From NCBI GenBank assembly GCA_023393455.1, contig JAEWLJ010000017.1, forward strand, positions 69,465 through 133,464: a stretch of DNA of 64,000 nt, read 5' to 3'. The first letter of the stretch is position 1, and each line of letters begins with the position of its first letter. The position numbers were made by a program, and so were the translations under genes. This document shows positions 1 to 8,708 of this stretch, piece after piece. The notes under the pieces were generated by a model. The model was not told the DNA's origin. It did not search any database and saw only the letters and a list, made by a program, of their open reading frames with translations. This DNA is from Methanobacteriota archaeon (lineage in GTDB: Archaea; Halobacteriota; Methanomicrobia; Methanomicrobiales; Methanoculleaceae).

Positions 1-281
1 ACGAGGGTCCTGTTTACGATATCGGCCATCCGGTTTGCGCACTCAAGGATGGCATTCAAAAATTGCACACCCTCCTCATTCAATCCGAACCGGTCGGGGC
101 TTTCGATCATGAGGTAGAGGTAGCCTAAAATGGGCTGGAGGGGTGTCCTGAGTTCGTGTGCTGCGACCGAGAGGAAATTGGTTCTCAGTTCAACTTCGCT
201 CTCCAGGACAGTTGCTGCGGATCTCTCCTCGGGGACATCAGTTGTTACACCGGGCTTCTTTACTTGATCGTCGTATGGCAT
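1..281 (-). CDS. Sensor histidine kinase, N-terminal part (runs off the left edge)
   Basis: The reverse strand reads an open frame of 93 codons from an ATG at 281 to the window edge. Residues 36-50 form a HisKA H-box (FLSVAAHELRTPLQP), so His42 is the expected phospho-acceptor. A helical dimerisation segment follows. The family continues with an HATPase domain, which lies outside the window. Only about 35 residues precede the H-box, so no sensor domain is present upstream. A stop codon lies 12 codons upstream in frame. It may work with a separate sensor or receiver protein, and its signal is unknown. Confidence 0.7.
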   Translation of the reverse strand, partial: MPYDDQVKKPGVTTDVPEERSAATVLESEVELRTNFLSVAAHELRTPLQPILGYLYLMIESPDRFGLNEEGVQFLNAILECANRMADIVNRTL

Positions 282-1471
282 GCGCTTGGGAGTACCTGTA
301 AGTGTTCGTTTCAACTACTTTTCTTTCGAAGGAGCAGCGCATTCAAGGGATGCGCCCGGGTATGGATAGTCTCAACCCATATTCCGCTGAGCCAGTGGCA
401 CTTCTTCCCGATCACAGAGAGAAACCCTATAGGGGAAATTATGTGAACGATTATATTAAACAGACCCAACTTATCATTTTTTGATACATGATGTGGAATA
501 TCAAGGCATAGTCTTGAAACGGAGGCTCTTGTATCATTCGGTGAAGATCTGGTTCACGGTATATGCCCAGCAGTGAGCATGATCTTTGACAGGCCACCGC
601 ACCCGACGATGATCCTCCGCGACATTTCGTTTTTTGAAACAAACGATGAAAGCATGCACATGTTTTTTCCATATCGTGGCTAAATGAGAATTCGTGGGCG
701 GTCCCCGCATGCCCCGAATAGATCCCCAGGATGATGAATCTAAGAACTGTATCTTCCCGGTTCTATGAGGCGTAACAGATATGATGGAGACATCAGTGCA
801 GTATAAGCCTTACACACCATACGATGCAGGCGGTCCGAGCCTGAAACGCCATCCTCATATCTGTTTGGCATCATAACGCTCTCTCAGCACTTAAACATTG
901 GAACGGCAAAGGAGGAAAGCTGCTCTATACCTTCTGTTACCATGGTGTTACGGCAGTGGTGTCGATAGCAGGGAATGCCCCCCCGATGATCCCGGCAGTT
1001 AAGTGGCAGTACCGGAAGATCCTGATCAGGTTCGCTCCCAAGTTACGGTTCTTCCAATGAACTACAAGAAGAACCTGACACCGAGCGACATCAAGCGGAC
1101 ACCAACTGCCCGATATACCCGTCTGATAATTCAGCTTGCCCTTCTCAGCAGAACCAAGAACCTGCGCATGGTGCCGTAGGGCAAGCGGAACCCCCACCAT
1201 CCTGCGCCCGGTTAACATGAGCGCCATAACCGTATCCATAGCAGGGAACGGTGAGAATCTGGCACAGGTCGCGAAAAGCATTCACGACTGTGTTGCGTGT
1301 CCTCGAAGGCTCCTTTTTAATGTCAGCTGAATGAAATTTCCTGAAATAATCATTGCTGTAGTGTATCTAACCGGAACCTTTTTATTTGAGTGAACGGAAC
1401 TGAATGTTTGATCAGATCGCCCATCATTCATTATCTGCGTCTGTCCCTGTAATACCAATCGGTGGCTCTCT
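282..1471. other. Gene-poor stretch with no convincing coding sequence
   Basis: About 1.2 kb between the kinase and the PadR-type regulator. Open frames here are short, overlap on both strands and show no recognisable domain. The segment around 900-1320 has an open reverse frame of 114 codons that could be decayed coding DNA, but nothing was identified. A run reading CTTTTTATTTG near 1378 could be the TATA box of the downstream regulator. Confidence 0.4.
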
Positions 1472-2332
1472 ATGGTGTGTACTCTATCGGAAACAAACAA
1501 TATTGAGAACGCGGTGCTGTTGTCGCACCTGCTCCCGCCAACAAGCCTGTTGCTCTACTCGAAGGGTGTAAACAAGTACCACTACTTTGTTCAATACCTG
1601 TATCAGGGGCTGCAACGATCCGAACACTGCCTGTACGCATACTACCATACAAGACTACGTACGACTCTGCAATCGGACATTCGTGCCGGGAAAATTTCTG
1701 TCCTGGAACTGCAAAACTCCATCGACAAAGTGCCGCAGAGTATCTGCCGAATCTCCGAAGATGGAGACGAGAGTCAAGGGATCAGGTGCTTGCTGGACTT
1801 CTCCAGGATCGACGACATGCAAAAGATCATGGCGGTGAAGCACCAGATCCTGCAGATGCAGGATGCGAGTCTTCCCATATCCGCTCTGCTTGCATTCGAC
1901 ATCAGCGCGATGACGGATGCCGAAGTATCGGAGATTATCCAGGGGATGCCGAATGCTACTATCATGACAGTCAACGAGACGATAGTCTCTTTTCGGTCGA
2001 ATTCACTTGACTTGCTGGACATCAATCTCGCAGATCGCACGATCGTTGAAGATATGGTAAAGAGATTGCTGGAACCGCTCATCCTGTCCTGTCTCGCCCG
2101 ACCGGTCTCCGGATATGATATTCTGCGCGAGATCAACGAACATTTTCATGTGCTCGTCCCGATGGCCCGGATCTACTCTTATCTCTATGATCTTGAAAAG
2201 CGGGATTTCCTTGAAACAAGAACGGAGGGGCGTTCAAAGGTGTATGTGGCGACCCCGGCCGGTGAAGATTACATTCGTCGAAAGAAACAGGATATCTTTG
2301 CTATCCTCAAGTTTATCATTGAAGACGGGTAG
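1472..2332 (+). CDS. MEDS-like sensory domain plus PadR-family winged-helix regulator
   Basis: 286 residues. Residues about 15-175 resemble the MEDS/DcmR sensory domain of methanogens and methylotrophs (a degenerate KaiC-like fold). Residues about 195-286 form a PadR-type winged helix with the usual LxxLxxPxSGYDI opening and a C-terminal 'GRSKVY' wing. It is probably a cytoplasmic DNA-binding regulator with a built-in ligand or redox sensor. Its target is unknown. It stands alone, about 350 bp before a receiver-PAS protein on the same strand. The ATG at 1472 has no strong ribosome site, so a leaderless or short-leader transcript is possible. Confidence 0.75.
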   Translation: MVCTLSETNNIENAVLLSHLLPPTSLLLYSKGVNKYHYFVQYLYQGLQRSEHCLYAYYHTRLRTTLQSDIRAGKISVLELQNSIDKVPQSICRISEDGDESQGIRCLLDFSRIDDMQKIMAVKHQILQMQDASLPISALLAFDISAMTDAEVSEIIQGMPNATIMTVNETIVSFRSNSLDLLDINLADRTIVEDMVKRLLEPLILSCLARPVSGYDILREINEHFHVLVPMARIYSYLYDLEKRDFLETRTEGRSKVYVATPAGEDYIRRKKQDIFAILKFIIEDG

Positions 2333-2681
2333 TGGGACGATGATAGATGGCATGCATACCTGCCCGGCCGATCGACCCTTCTGTATGCCTTCTGCCGGAT
2401 TTTGGCCTCACCATACGGGAGGCCACGGAATCACAAGCACTCTTGCCATCCTCAACTCTGTGTGGGCAGTGCCCGTTGGCACGACCTGCCGGTACGGCCG
2501 TCTGCAACCGGCACGGGTGCCGTGAAGAGTCCCCGTGGAGCAACGGCGCGAGACCCGCTCGAACTGGTCTGCGGAGATCTAACCTCTGTGAACGTTCAAC
2601 GTTCTGTATGCCCCTGTACCGTTTACGGTGCGAACACGCTGCCCCTCATGAGGCAGCGAGATGTCTTAATGTCTGGATAAA
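2333..2681. other. Intergenic, nothing recognised
   Basis: About 350 bp between the PadR-type regulator and the receiver-PAS gene. Short open frames in three phases show no domain or conserved motif. It presumably holds the promoter of the downstream gene. Confidence 0.3.
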
Positions 2682-3449
2682 ATGAGTATGGACTCGGATC
2701 TCTCTCCAAAGAAGAGGATTGTCATTGTCGAAGATGATGATCACGTCGCCAGGCTACTAGAGGATTCGTTGCGGCATAATGGATTTACCGTTCCAGCAGT
2801 CTTTAGAAGTGGGGAGGACGTACTCCGGGAACTGCCGCGTCATAATCCCGATCTCGTCCTGATGGACATCGTTCTTGATGGACGCATAGACGGCATCGAG
2901 ACCGCGGAGCAGATCCTCGATCTCTTCCAGATTCCTGTCGTCTATCTCACAGCCTATTCCAATGCTGAAGTGATCCGGCGAGTGACTCAGAGCGCGCCGT
3001 ATGGATGCCTCGTAAAACCGTGCCAGATCCACGAGATCGTCAGGAGTATCGAGATTGCGCTTGCCCGGCACCGGATGGAAGAGACACTTGTTGAGAGTGA
3101 GAAACGTTATCGGAAAATCTTCGACAATGTCAGCGACGCGATCATGGTAAACGAGATCGTCGGCGGCACACTAGGATCCTTCACCGCCGTGAACGAAGCG
3201 GCATTGCATAAACTGGAGTACGAACGCGACGAGATGCTTAAACTGTCTCTGATGGACATCTGTGATGAGAACTGCGCGGATGACTGCGCAGCCATGTTAC
3301 GCAGGCTTCTGGAGGAAGGCACGGCGGCATGTGAGATGATCCTTGTCGGCAAGGGAGGGCGCAGACATCTGGTGAACGCGAATGCACACCAGTTTCTTCT
3401 GGATGGAAAGGTGCTGACCCTCACTATCTGCCATGATTGCGCCCTCTGA
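2682..3449 (+). CDS. Response regulator receiver domain with PAS domain
   Basis: 255 residues. Residues 12-130 are a CheY-like receiver with acidic pocket Glu17/Asp18, phospho-acceptor Asp62 (LVLMDI), a Thr/Tyr switch in VYLTAYS and the VKP lysine. Residues about 140-255 are a PAS domain (EKRYRKIFDNVSDAIM opening). No kinase, DNA-binding or other output domain follows the PAS. In this order, receiver-PAS proteins often continue into a kinase, so this is either a genuine short relay protein or a shortened one. The ATG at 2682 is followed by a second at 2688. No kinase partner is adjacent on the same strand. Confidence 0.75.
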   Translation: MSMDSDLSPKKRIVIVEDDDHVARLLEDSLRHNGFTVPAVFRSGEDVLRELPRHNPDLVLMDIVLDGRIDGIETAEQILDLFQIPVVYLTAYSNAEVIRRVTQSAPYGCLVKPCQIHEIVRSIEIALARHRMEETLVESEKRYRKIFDNVSDAIMVNEIVGGTLGSFTAVNEAALHKLEYERDEMLKLSLMDICDENCADDCAAMLRRLLEEGTAACEMILVGKGGRRHLVNANAHQFLLDGKVLTLTICHDCAL

Positions 3450-3725
3450 GCAGCGGGGCCGCATTTCCTGATGGCAGAGATCTACCGATTAATGTTGAAA
3501 CATTCCATCCAGATGCTTGCTACCCGGGGTTATTCCAAGGCTGTTTCCTGGCGATCTATTCTGTTCCGGCTTTCCGTCAGGGCTTGTAGACGCGGCCGCA
3601 GAGTCGGCGACACGCATCCTCATCGCACCCGTCGCACAAAGGTATTTTATGTATGACAACAGATTAAATGAGGTAAACGGGGCGTGAGAACGCAACCGTT
3701 GCATCTTCCGTCCATGCACACCCGT

Positions 3726-3810
3726 GCGAGGGTTGCCAAGCCAGGTCAAAGGCGCCAGGTTGAGGGCCTGGTCTCGTAGGAGTTCGTGAGTTCGAATCTC
3801 ACCCCTCGCA
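3726..3810 (+). tRNA. tRNA-Leu (anticodon GAG)
   Basis: 85-nt cloverleaf. The acceptor GCGAGGG pairs with CCCTCGC, with A as discriminator. The anticodon stem CCAGG/CCTGG holds loop TTGAGGG, so the anticodon is GAG, reading CUC. A long variable arm typical of tRNA-Leu follows, then T-stem GTGAG/CTCAC around TTCGAAT. No CCA is encoded. No intron is apparent. Confidence 0.95.
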
Positions 3811-3955
3811 TTCGATTTTTCAAACACCTTATCCCGGCACTGCTTTCCCCCGGAGCCGTCGCATTTCCGGAGCGTAACCGTCCATAGAACACAAACAAAC
3901 CTGCACGCCGTAGTTTCCGCCTCAAGAACGGAGAAGAGAAGAGTGTTCCGGGGAC

Positions 3956-4147
3956 TTACGCCAGCACTACGTGCCGCTGCTGGCAACGTTCCTGCAGTTC
4001 GTTCCACTCTTCCGGGTGCTCCTCTGCCCACTCGAGGATCGCATGGACAATCCGGCCCCGCGACTCGGAATCCCCCCGGTAGTCTACCAGGACGCAATTG
4101 ACCACCACTTCGATCTCTCCTTCCTGATGTTGCCTGACTTCCGTCAT
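3956..4147 (-). CDS. Small conserved-looking hypothetical protein
   Basis: 63 residues, acidic and probably cytoplasmic. The ATG at 4147 is preceded five bases upstream by GGGAGGT, a strong ribosome site, which favours it over the ATG at 4180. The protein has a beta-strand-like stretch (EIEVVVNCVLVDY), then a helical region rich in Glu and Trp (AILEWAEEHPEEWNELQERC). I do not recognise the family. It is divergent from the diphthine-ammonia ligase gene. Confidence 0.55.
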   Translation of the reverse strand: MTEVRQHQEGEIEVVVNCVLVDYRGDSESRGRIVHAILEWAEEHPEEWNELQERCQQRHVVLA

Positions 4148-4353
4148 AGTGAAACCTCCCGATACACCCCCGGTGCTCACACCCGATGAAGATTCGACAC
4201 CATATAATCCTGATCCTCCCCCGGCGGCGGCGGCCGCGGATCGTGCGATTCGCCCCTATGGGGTGCCGGGCCCCGCCTTTTGTCGCCGGCCGCTTCCGGC
4301 ACCGCCGCCGCAGGAGTTATCGTGCCATGGAGGAGAACAGTACGGGAAGACTC

Positions 4354-5034
4354 ATGAAACTCGGCGTGCTCTTCTCCGGCGGGAAGGACTCCCTCTTCGC
4401 CTGCTGGAAGGCGATGCAGAAGGAGGAGGTGGTCTGCCTGATCACGATTGTCTCCAGAAACCCCGAGAGTTACATGTTCCACACCCCGAACATCCGCCTC
4501 GCCGCACTGCAGGCCGAAGCGGCGGGGCTCCCTCTCGTGGAGGTGGAGACGGCGGGGGAGGAGGAGACGGAACTCCTTGACCTTGAACGGGCTCTCCTCG
4601 CCGCCAGGGAGCGCTACGGGATCGAAGGGGTCGTCACCGGGGCGATCCTCTCGGTCTACCAGGCGACAAGGGTCCAGCGGATCTGCCGGGAACTGGGGCT
4701 CTGGTGCTTCAACCCGCTCTGGCTCGCCGACCAGGAGGCATACATGGAGGAACTCATCGACGCTGGCTTTACAGTCGTCATCCAGGGCGTCTTCTCCTCC
4801 CCCTTCGACGACTCCTGGCTCGGGAGGGAGATCGACCGCTCCAGCCTCGACGAACTCCGGGCGATCGCCCGGAAGTACCAGGTCACCCTCACCGGCGAAG
4901 GGGGGGAGTTCGAGACGTTCGTCACCGACGCCCCCTTCTTTGCTCAAAGGATCGCGATAGAAGAGACATCGAAGGTCTACCGAAACCACAACGGCGTTCT
5001 GCGGATCGAGCGTGCGAGGCTGGTGGCGAAGTGA
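4354..5034 (+). CDS. Diphthine--ammonia ligase (Dph6, ATP-PPase superfamily)
   Basis: 226 residues from the ATG at 4354. An in-frame ATG at 4327 has AGGAG ten bases upstream and would add nine residues. The N-terminal PP-loop FSGGKDS binds ATP, and the family signature GEGGEFETFVTDAP lies near the C-terminus. The enzyme amidates diphthine on elongation factor 2, completing diphthamide, using ATP and ammonium. The next gene starts within its stop codon (GTGA) and encodes a glutamine-amidotransferase-like protein. That suggests a functional pairing not required of the eukaryotic enzyme. The length is typical of archaeal members. Confidence 0.88.
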   Translation: MKLGVLFSGGKDSLFACWKAMQKEEVVCLITIVSRNPESYMFHTPNIRLAALQAEAAGLPLVEVETAGEEETELLDLERALLAARERYGIEGVVTGAILSVYQATRVQRICRELGLWCFNPLWLADQEAYMEELIDAGFTVVIQGVFSSPFDDSWLGREIDRSSLDELRAIARKYQVTLTGEGGEFETFVTDAPFFAQRIAIEETSKVYRNHNGVLRIERARLVAK

Positions 5035-5594
5035 TCCTGCTGATCGATCTCTGCTGCCGGGACGGCTCACTCTCCCGGGACGAGTTCGTCGCGCCTGTCG
5101 AACGACTGCTCTGCCGGATCGGCGTGCCGTTTGCGACCCGCCACTACACCGCCGTCGGTGCACCGGATCTCGAGGCCGCGGATGCGGCGATCCTCTGCGG
5201 CACGGCGCTGATGGACACCGGATTCATCGAGCATTCGTTCCGGTGGCTCACGACGTTCGAGCGGCCGGTGCTCGGCATATCCTCCGGCATGCGGGCGCTC
5301 GCGGCGGCATTTGGCGGCGGCACCGGGCCGTGCTGCGAGATCGGTATGGTCAACGTCCGGGTGCTCGCGCCCGACCCCCTCTTTGCCGGGCGAGAGGTGT
5401 TTTCCGCATATACGGTGCACGAGGACGCCGTGCAGGTGCCCGGAGAGTTCTTACCGCTCGCCGCCTCCGATCGCTGCGTCCAGGCGATCCGGCACCGCTC
5501 GCTCCCTCTCTACGGGCTCCTCTTCCACCCCGAGGTCAGGAACGAGTGGATCGTCGAGCGGTTCGTCGGGCTGACCGGCCGTCAGAGCCCGTAG
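5031..5594 (+). CDS. Class I glutamine-amidotransferase-like protein without catalytic Cys
   Basis: 187 residues from a GTG that overlaps the upstream stop by four bases. The fold markers are those of a class I amidotransferase: AILCGTALMD (the usual oxyanion-strand region), a nucleophile elbow reading VLGISSGM at about 80-87, and a C-terminal FHPEV with the usual His and Glu. In active family members the elbow reads GICxGH. Here the Cys is Ser84 and the following His is Met. The protein is therefore probably unable to hydrolyse glutamine and may be a binding or regulatory subunit. Its coupling to dph6 by overlap suggests a role with that ligase. The 3' end overlaps the convergent Mmp10 gene by 13 bases. 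Confidence 0.7.
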   Translation: MILLIDLCCRDGSLSRDEFVAPVERLLCRIGVPFATRHYTAVGAPDLEAADAAILCGTALMDTGFIEHSFRWLTTFERPVLGISSGMRALAAAFGGGTGPCCEIGMVNVRVLAPDPLFAGREVFSAYTVHEDAVQVPGEFLPLAASDRCVQAIRHRSLPLYGLLFHPEVRNEWIVERFVGLTGRQSP

Positions 5595-6808
5595 CGGTTG
5601 ATGGTGTTGATCAGGGCCGCGAACCCCTCCATCTCCTTCTCGAGGACGTCTGTTCGGGTCATGCCCATGCTCGTCTCCGCGTCGGCGGTCAGCATATCAG
5701 GGCCGCGCACCACCTCGCGGTCGACGCCGTCGGCGGAGAGGATCTTTCTCGCCTCGGCGTCGTGGACAAACGCCCGGCCGGGGAGGATCACGACGTCTTC
5801 GAGCCTTCGGAGGTTCACCCCGGCGAGGTCGTCGGCGGTGATGAGGCAGGCGATCTCCTTTCTGACCGCAACGACCCTTGCGATCGAGCCGCGGATCGAG
5901 AGGACCCTCTGGATGAATGGGGCGGCGACGCTCCCGGTGATCACCGTCGCACGCTTCCGGACGCGGGGGAGTTTCTTCAAGAGGTCGGGCTCGTGGAGGA
6001 TCGCGAACGGCGAACCGATCGAGGGGTCGCCGAGCGGTGTCCCGCTGATCTTCATCGAGAATCGATCGTTGAGGTTGGTGACGAGCTCGTGGAACTCGTC
6101 GACGGTGTGGACCTGCTGCCCCTCGATGATGGGCGCGTTCCCGAGGATCAGCCCCTGGTCGGTCCGGTTCGCGAACCGCATCAGGATCAGCCCTTTTGCG
6201 CCGCGCTCCTCGAGCCACGCGCAGGTCTCTTCGAGCACCTCACCGTCGTTGACGCCCGGGATGACGACCGCCGCGGCGTAGACGTCGATTGCCCCGCAGA
6301 GCCGGTCGAGGACCGCGAGCGAGGCCTCCGGCGTCGGGTCGTGCATCCACTGCCGCCGGAGTTCCGGGTCGGCGGCGAAGACGGTGTAGGAGACCTCGGC
6401 AAGGCCGTTCTCGATGAGGTGGTCGGCGATGGCCGGGTCGTCGAACCCCTTGCCGCTCGTGTAGCCGATGTGGAGCGGCACCTCCATGCTGCCGAGGAGT
6501 TCGACGAGGTCGCTGAACTCCGGGTAGCAGCTCGGGTCGCCGCCGCCGCTGATGGTGATCCGGTCGACGTCGTCGCTCATCATCTGGAGGTTTGCGAGCG
6601 TCTCGTCGGCGACTGTCCGGAGGCTCTTGAACGCATCATAGCCTTCCCGCACCCCCCGGGTGCAGTAGTCGCAGCCCTTCTGGAAGGGGAGGCAGTATTT
6701 GCAGCCGAACGACGTCGTGTCCTTGACGTGTTTGAAGTAGCAGTACGAACAGAATCCCCGGCAGTCGAGGCCGGGCCGGCCCCCGAGATCGACGGTGAGA
6801 TGCGACAT
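5582..6808 (-). CDS. mmp10: Mmp10: cobalamin-dependent radical SAM methyltransferase of methyl-CoM reductase arginine
   Basis: 408 residues from the ATG at 6808, the usual length of the family. A radical SAM motif CRGFCSYC lies at the N-terminus, followed by a second Cys group (GCKYC and GCDYC) typical of methanogenesis marker 10. ISGGGDPSCYPE is the SAM-binding GGE-like strand. The known role is C-methylation of the conserved arginine in the McrA active-site region. An upstream in-frame ATG at 6862 would add 18 residues and is less likely. No mcr genes are in the window. Confidence 0.9.
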   Translation of the reverse strand: MSHLTVDLGGRPGLDCRGFCSYCYFKHVKDTTSFGCKYCLPFQKGCDYCTRGVREGYDAFKSLRTVADETLANLQMMSDDVDRITISGGGDPSCYPEFSDLVELLGSMEVPLHIGYTSGKGFDDPAIADHLIENGLAEVSYTVFAADPELRRQWMHDPTPEASLAVLDRLCGAIDVYAAAVVIPGVNDGEVLEETCAWLEERGAKGLILMRFANRTDQGLILGNAPIIEGQQVHTVDEFHELVTNLNDRFSMKISGTPLGDPSIGSPFAILHEPDLLKKLPRVRKRATVITGSVAAPFIQRVLSIRGSIARVVAVRKEIACLITADDLAGVNLRRLEDVVILPGRAFVHDAEARKILSADGVDREVVRGPDMLTADAETSMGMTRTDVLEKEMEGFAALINTINRYGL

Positions 6809-6962
6809 CCTGCTGGTACTTCTGTGCTCTTCTGTTATGAACGTTGCAGACCTCTCCCTCACGGCACCGGTTCGCCGGAAGAGCGGGCGGTGCTCCGGGT
6901 GCAGGACTACGCTGAAATGTTTGAGACGGACCCCAAGAGGTCAAACCATTGACTTCCTTTTG

Positions 6963-7179
6963 CACCTTCGGTGCTCCAACTCCTTCTTCGCAGGCCAACG
7001 GTTGCTCGAACTCCGTTCCTGCTGGAACATCGTCCTTCGCGTTCTTCGCGGCTCGAAGCCTATGGCTTCTCAAACTCCTTCCCCAAAGGGGAAGTCGTTC
7101 TTCGCGCGAGACAACTGGTGCAGACAACGATATAGTCCCACGCGAAGCCGCGAAGCCGCGAACGTGAGCACCAGAGGTG
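6963..7179. repeat. Nested imperfect inverted repeat in a non-coding gap
   Basis: The outer arms CACCTTCGGTGCTC (6963-6976) and GAGCACCAGAGGTG (7166-7179) are near-complementary. The inner arms CTTCGCGGCT (7044-7053) and AGCCGCGAAG (7146-7155) are perfectly complementary. Between and around them are several variants of CTTCGCG and CTCGAA. The region lies between mmp10 and the UPF0248 gene and has no convincing coding frame. It could be a degenerate small mobile element or a structured RNA. Confidence 0.45.
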
Positions 7180-7346
7180 CGAGCTCCGGTGTTTCTGGGT
7201 GTTGCTAATTTCTTTTTTGTTCTCGCGCGAGGTTGCATTGCTCGATACCGGATGCCACACAATAGTGAAGTGCCGGGCACGCCGTGGCGGCTGCTCCGGG
7301 CGGGCGGCGGCACCTTTATGCCGCGCCGGGGCGACGAAGTCGCGGT

Positions 7347-7595
7347 ATGCGGACGAGCCACCGGCTGCTGCTCCGGTTCTATCACGACCCCGGCTACGAC
7401 TTCTCCCGGATCGAGGTCGAGTACGTCGACAGAGGCGCGCCCGGCGACCGCTCGACGGTCCGGGGCAACCGGGTCCTCGCGCTCGATGCGCAGTACCTGG
7501 AGGTGGATGCCGGGACGCACGTGGCGTGTATTCCGTATCACCGGGTCCGGCGGATACTGTATGACGGTGATGTCATCTGGACGAGGGAGGCGTGA
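7347..7595 (+). CDS. UPF0248 (DUF504) family protein
   Basis: 82 residues from the ATG at 7347. The compact archaeal DUF504 pattern is present: a short basic N-terminus, a YVDRGAPGD turn, RVLALDAQYLEV, and IPYHRVRRILYDGDVIW at the C-terminus. This family often sits near RNA-processing genes in archaea, and its function is not established. A T-rich run (CTTTTTTACC) just after the stop may terminate it or serve as part of the promoter of the tRNA that follows. Confidence 0.75.
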   Translation: MRTSHRLLLRFYHDPGYDFSRIEVEYVDRGAPGDRSTVRGNRVLALDAQYLEVDAGTHVACIPYHRVRRILYDGDVIWTREA

Positions 7596-7646
7596 GGAGA
7601 ACCGGCGCCACCTTTTTTACCGCAGACCGCCCACGGTATAAGGTAT

Positions 7647-7719
7647 GCCCCAGTGGCTTAGCTGGCAGAGCGGCTGACTTGTAATCAGCAGGTCCCGAGT
7701 TCAAATCTCGGCTGGGGCT
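7647..7719 (+). tRNA. tRNA-Thr (anticodon TGT)
   Basis: 73 nt. The acceptor GCCCCAG pairs perfectly with CTGGGGC, with T as discriminator (U73 is usual for archaeal tRNA-Thr). The anticodon stem GCTGA/TCAGC holds loop CTTGTAA, so the anticodon is TGT. The T-stem CCGAG/CTCGG surrounds TTCAAAT. No CCA is encoded. Confidence 0.95.
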
Positions 7720-7773
7720 TCTTCCCTTTTAAGTCATAAGCCCTTACAATGGGATTGATCTGTATTCTGGCCT

Positions 7774-7801
7774 CGACAGAGTTCGAATCTTGGTCGGCGC
7801 A
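7774..7801 (+). other. tRNA 3'-half-like fragment
   Basis: This stretch reads like the T-arm and acceptor 3' strand of a tRNA (TTCGAATC flanked by imperfectly paired arms, then TCGGCGCA). No matching 5' half lies upstream. It sits between tRNA-Thr and the insertion sequence. It may be a leftover attachment-site copy from an integrated element. Confidence 0.35.
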
Positions 7802-7845
7802 TCAGAACTTGAAGTTCGAATTTATTCTTTTTATATCTTCATTCG

Positions 7846-7881
7846 ATAGGATCAGCTTTGGTAAGAATGAGGTGATCCTAT
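7846..7881 (+). repeat. Hairpin at the left end of the insertion sequence
   Basis: ATAGGATCA (7846-7854) and TGATCCTAT (7873-7881) are perfect 9-bp inverted arms separated by 18 bases. The right arm overlaps the proposed left terminal repeat of the element. It may be a subterminal structure that limits read-in transcription, or it may mark the true left end further out. Confidence 0.4.
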
Positions 7882-7914
7882 AATTATAAGTCCACCCAGA
7901 TAAAACCGGGGGTC

Positions 7915-8274
7915 ATGGCATTCCGGGAAATTGACGATGATCTCTGGGAGATTGTTCAGAAATATCTTCCCCCAACAAAGCCGCACATCGGTCGACCCCG
8001 CTGTGATCCCCGCGGGCTGATCAACGGCATCCTGTACGTTCTGACCACCGGATGCTCCTGGCTCGATGTCCCGGCGAAATACGGTACTAAATCGACGGTT
8101 CACCGGTACCACCTCGAACTCTGTGAGAAAGGAGTGTACCAGGCGATCTTCCTCGACCTGCTCCGATCCGGGTATGAAATCAAAAAAATCGATCTCTCAC
8201 ACTGTGCGACGGATACGAAGGATATCCCGGCAAAAAAAGGGGATCCATCGGCTATGATGGCTATAAAAAGGTAA
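7915..8274 (+). CDS. IS5-type transposase, frame A (N-terminal part)
   Basis: 119 residues if read alone. It begins as a typical IS5-group transposase: DDLWEIVQKYLPP, then GRPRCDPRGLINGILYVLTTGCSW. It carries the first catalytic Asp in CATDTKDIPAKKG. At 8232-8242 the sequence is A7G4. A minus-one slip there leaves this frame and joins frame B to make the full transposase of about 265 residues. Without slipping, it terminates shortly after with a short out-of-frame tail. Confidence 0.8.
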   Translation: MAFREIDDDLWEIVQKYLPPTKPHIGRPRCDPRGLINGILYVLTTGCSWLDVPAKYGTKSTVHRYHLELCEKGVYQAIFLDLLRSGYEIKKIDLSHCATDTKDIPAKKGDPSAMMAIKR

Positions 8275-8708
8275 ACGGGAACAAGTTGAGTGCCCTGGTC
8301 GATCGGAACGGCCTCCCGCTTGCCTGCACGGTTGCACCGGCAAATACCCATGATTCCCGGCTCTACGAGCCAACCCTCGAAGCATTTGAGATTCCTGAAG
8401 TGCAGGATCATCCCAGGATCATCTCCGCAGATGCAGCCTACGATGCACGGGAGATCCGACAATACAACCAAAAACGAGGGATCAAGAGCAATATCCCGGT
8501 CAACCGGAGATCGCGGAAACAGCCGAAACGCGGAAGACCGTTCTGGTTCGATCCGGAACTCTACAAGAAGCGCAGTGCGGTAGAGCGGTTCTTCAGCTGG
8601 ATTGAAGCATTTAAGAAGATTGTCCCACGATACGAGCGGTATGAGCACTCATTCATGGGGCTGATTCACCTGGCATGTAGCGTCATGATCGCGAGAGTAT
8701 TGGGATGA
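8238..8708 (+). CDS. IS5-type transposase, frame B (C-terminal part)
   Basis: The minus-one frame after the A7G4 run gives about 156 residues: GSIGYDGYKKVNGNKLSALVD, then ISADAAYDARE with the second catalytic Asp, and a C-terminal SAVERFFSWIEAFK with the catalytic Glu. These are the remaining parts of the DDE centre. Both frames are intact, so the element could still be mobile through programmed frameshifting. Its stop overlaps the right terminal repeat. Confidence 0.75.
   Translation, partial: RGSIGYDGYKKVNGNKLSALVDRNGLPLACTVAPANTHDSRLYEPTLEAFEIPEVQDHPRIISADAAYDAREIRQYNQKRGIKSNIPVNRRSRKQPKRGRPFWFDPELYKKRSAVERFFSWIEAFKKIVPRYERYEHSFMGLIHLACSVMIARVLG

Noticed and set aside
937..1281. Reverse open frame of 114 codons
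   Set aside because: No domain, no ribosome site, and an opposite-strand frame of similar quality. Kept only as a note on possibly decayed DNA.
3489..4097. Reverse open frame of 202 codons covering tRNA-Leu
   Set aside because: It runs through the whole tRNA and the small hypothetical gene in another phase, and has no recognisable domain.
5012..6952. Very long forward open frame of 646 codons
   Set aside because: It lies antisense to Mmp10 and overlaps the amidotransferase-like gene in another frame. Its composition (Arg/Asp/Val-rich, no domain) is typical of GC-rich antisense shadow frames.
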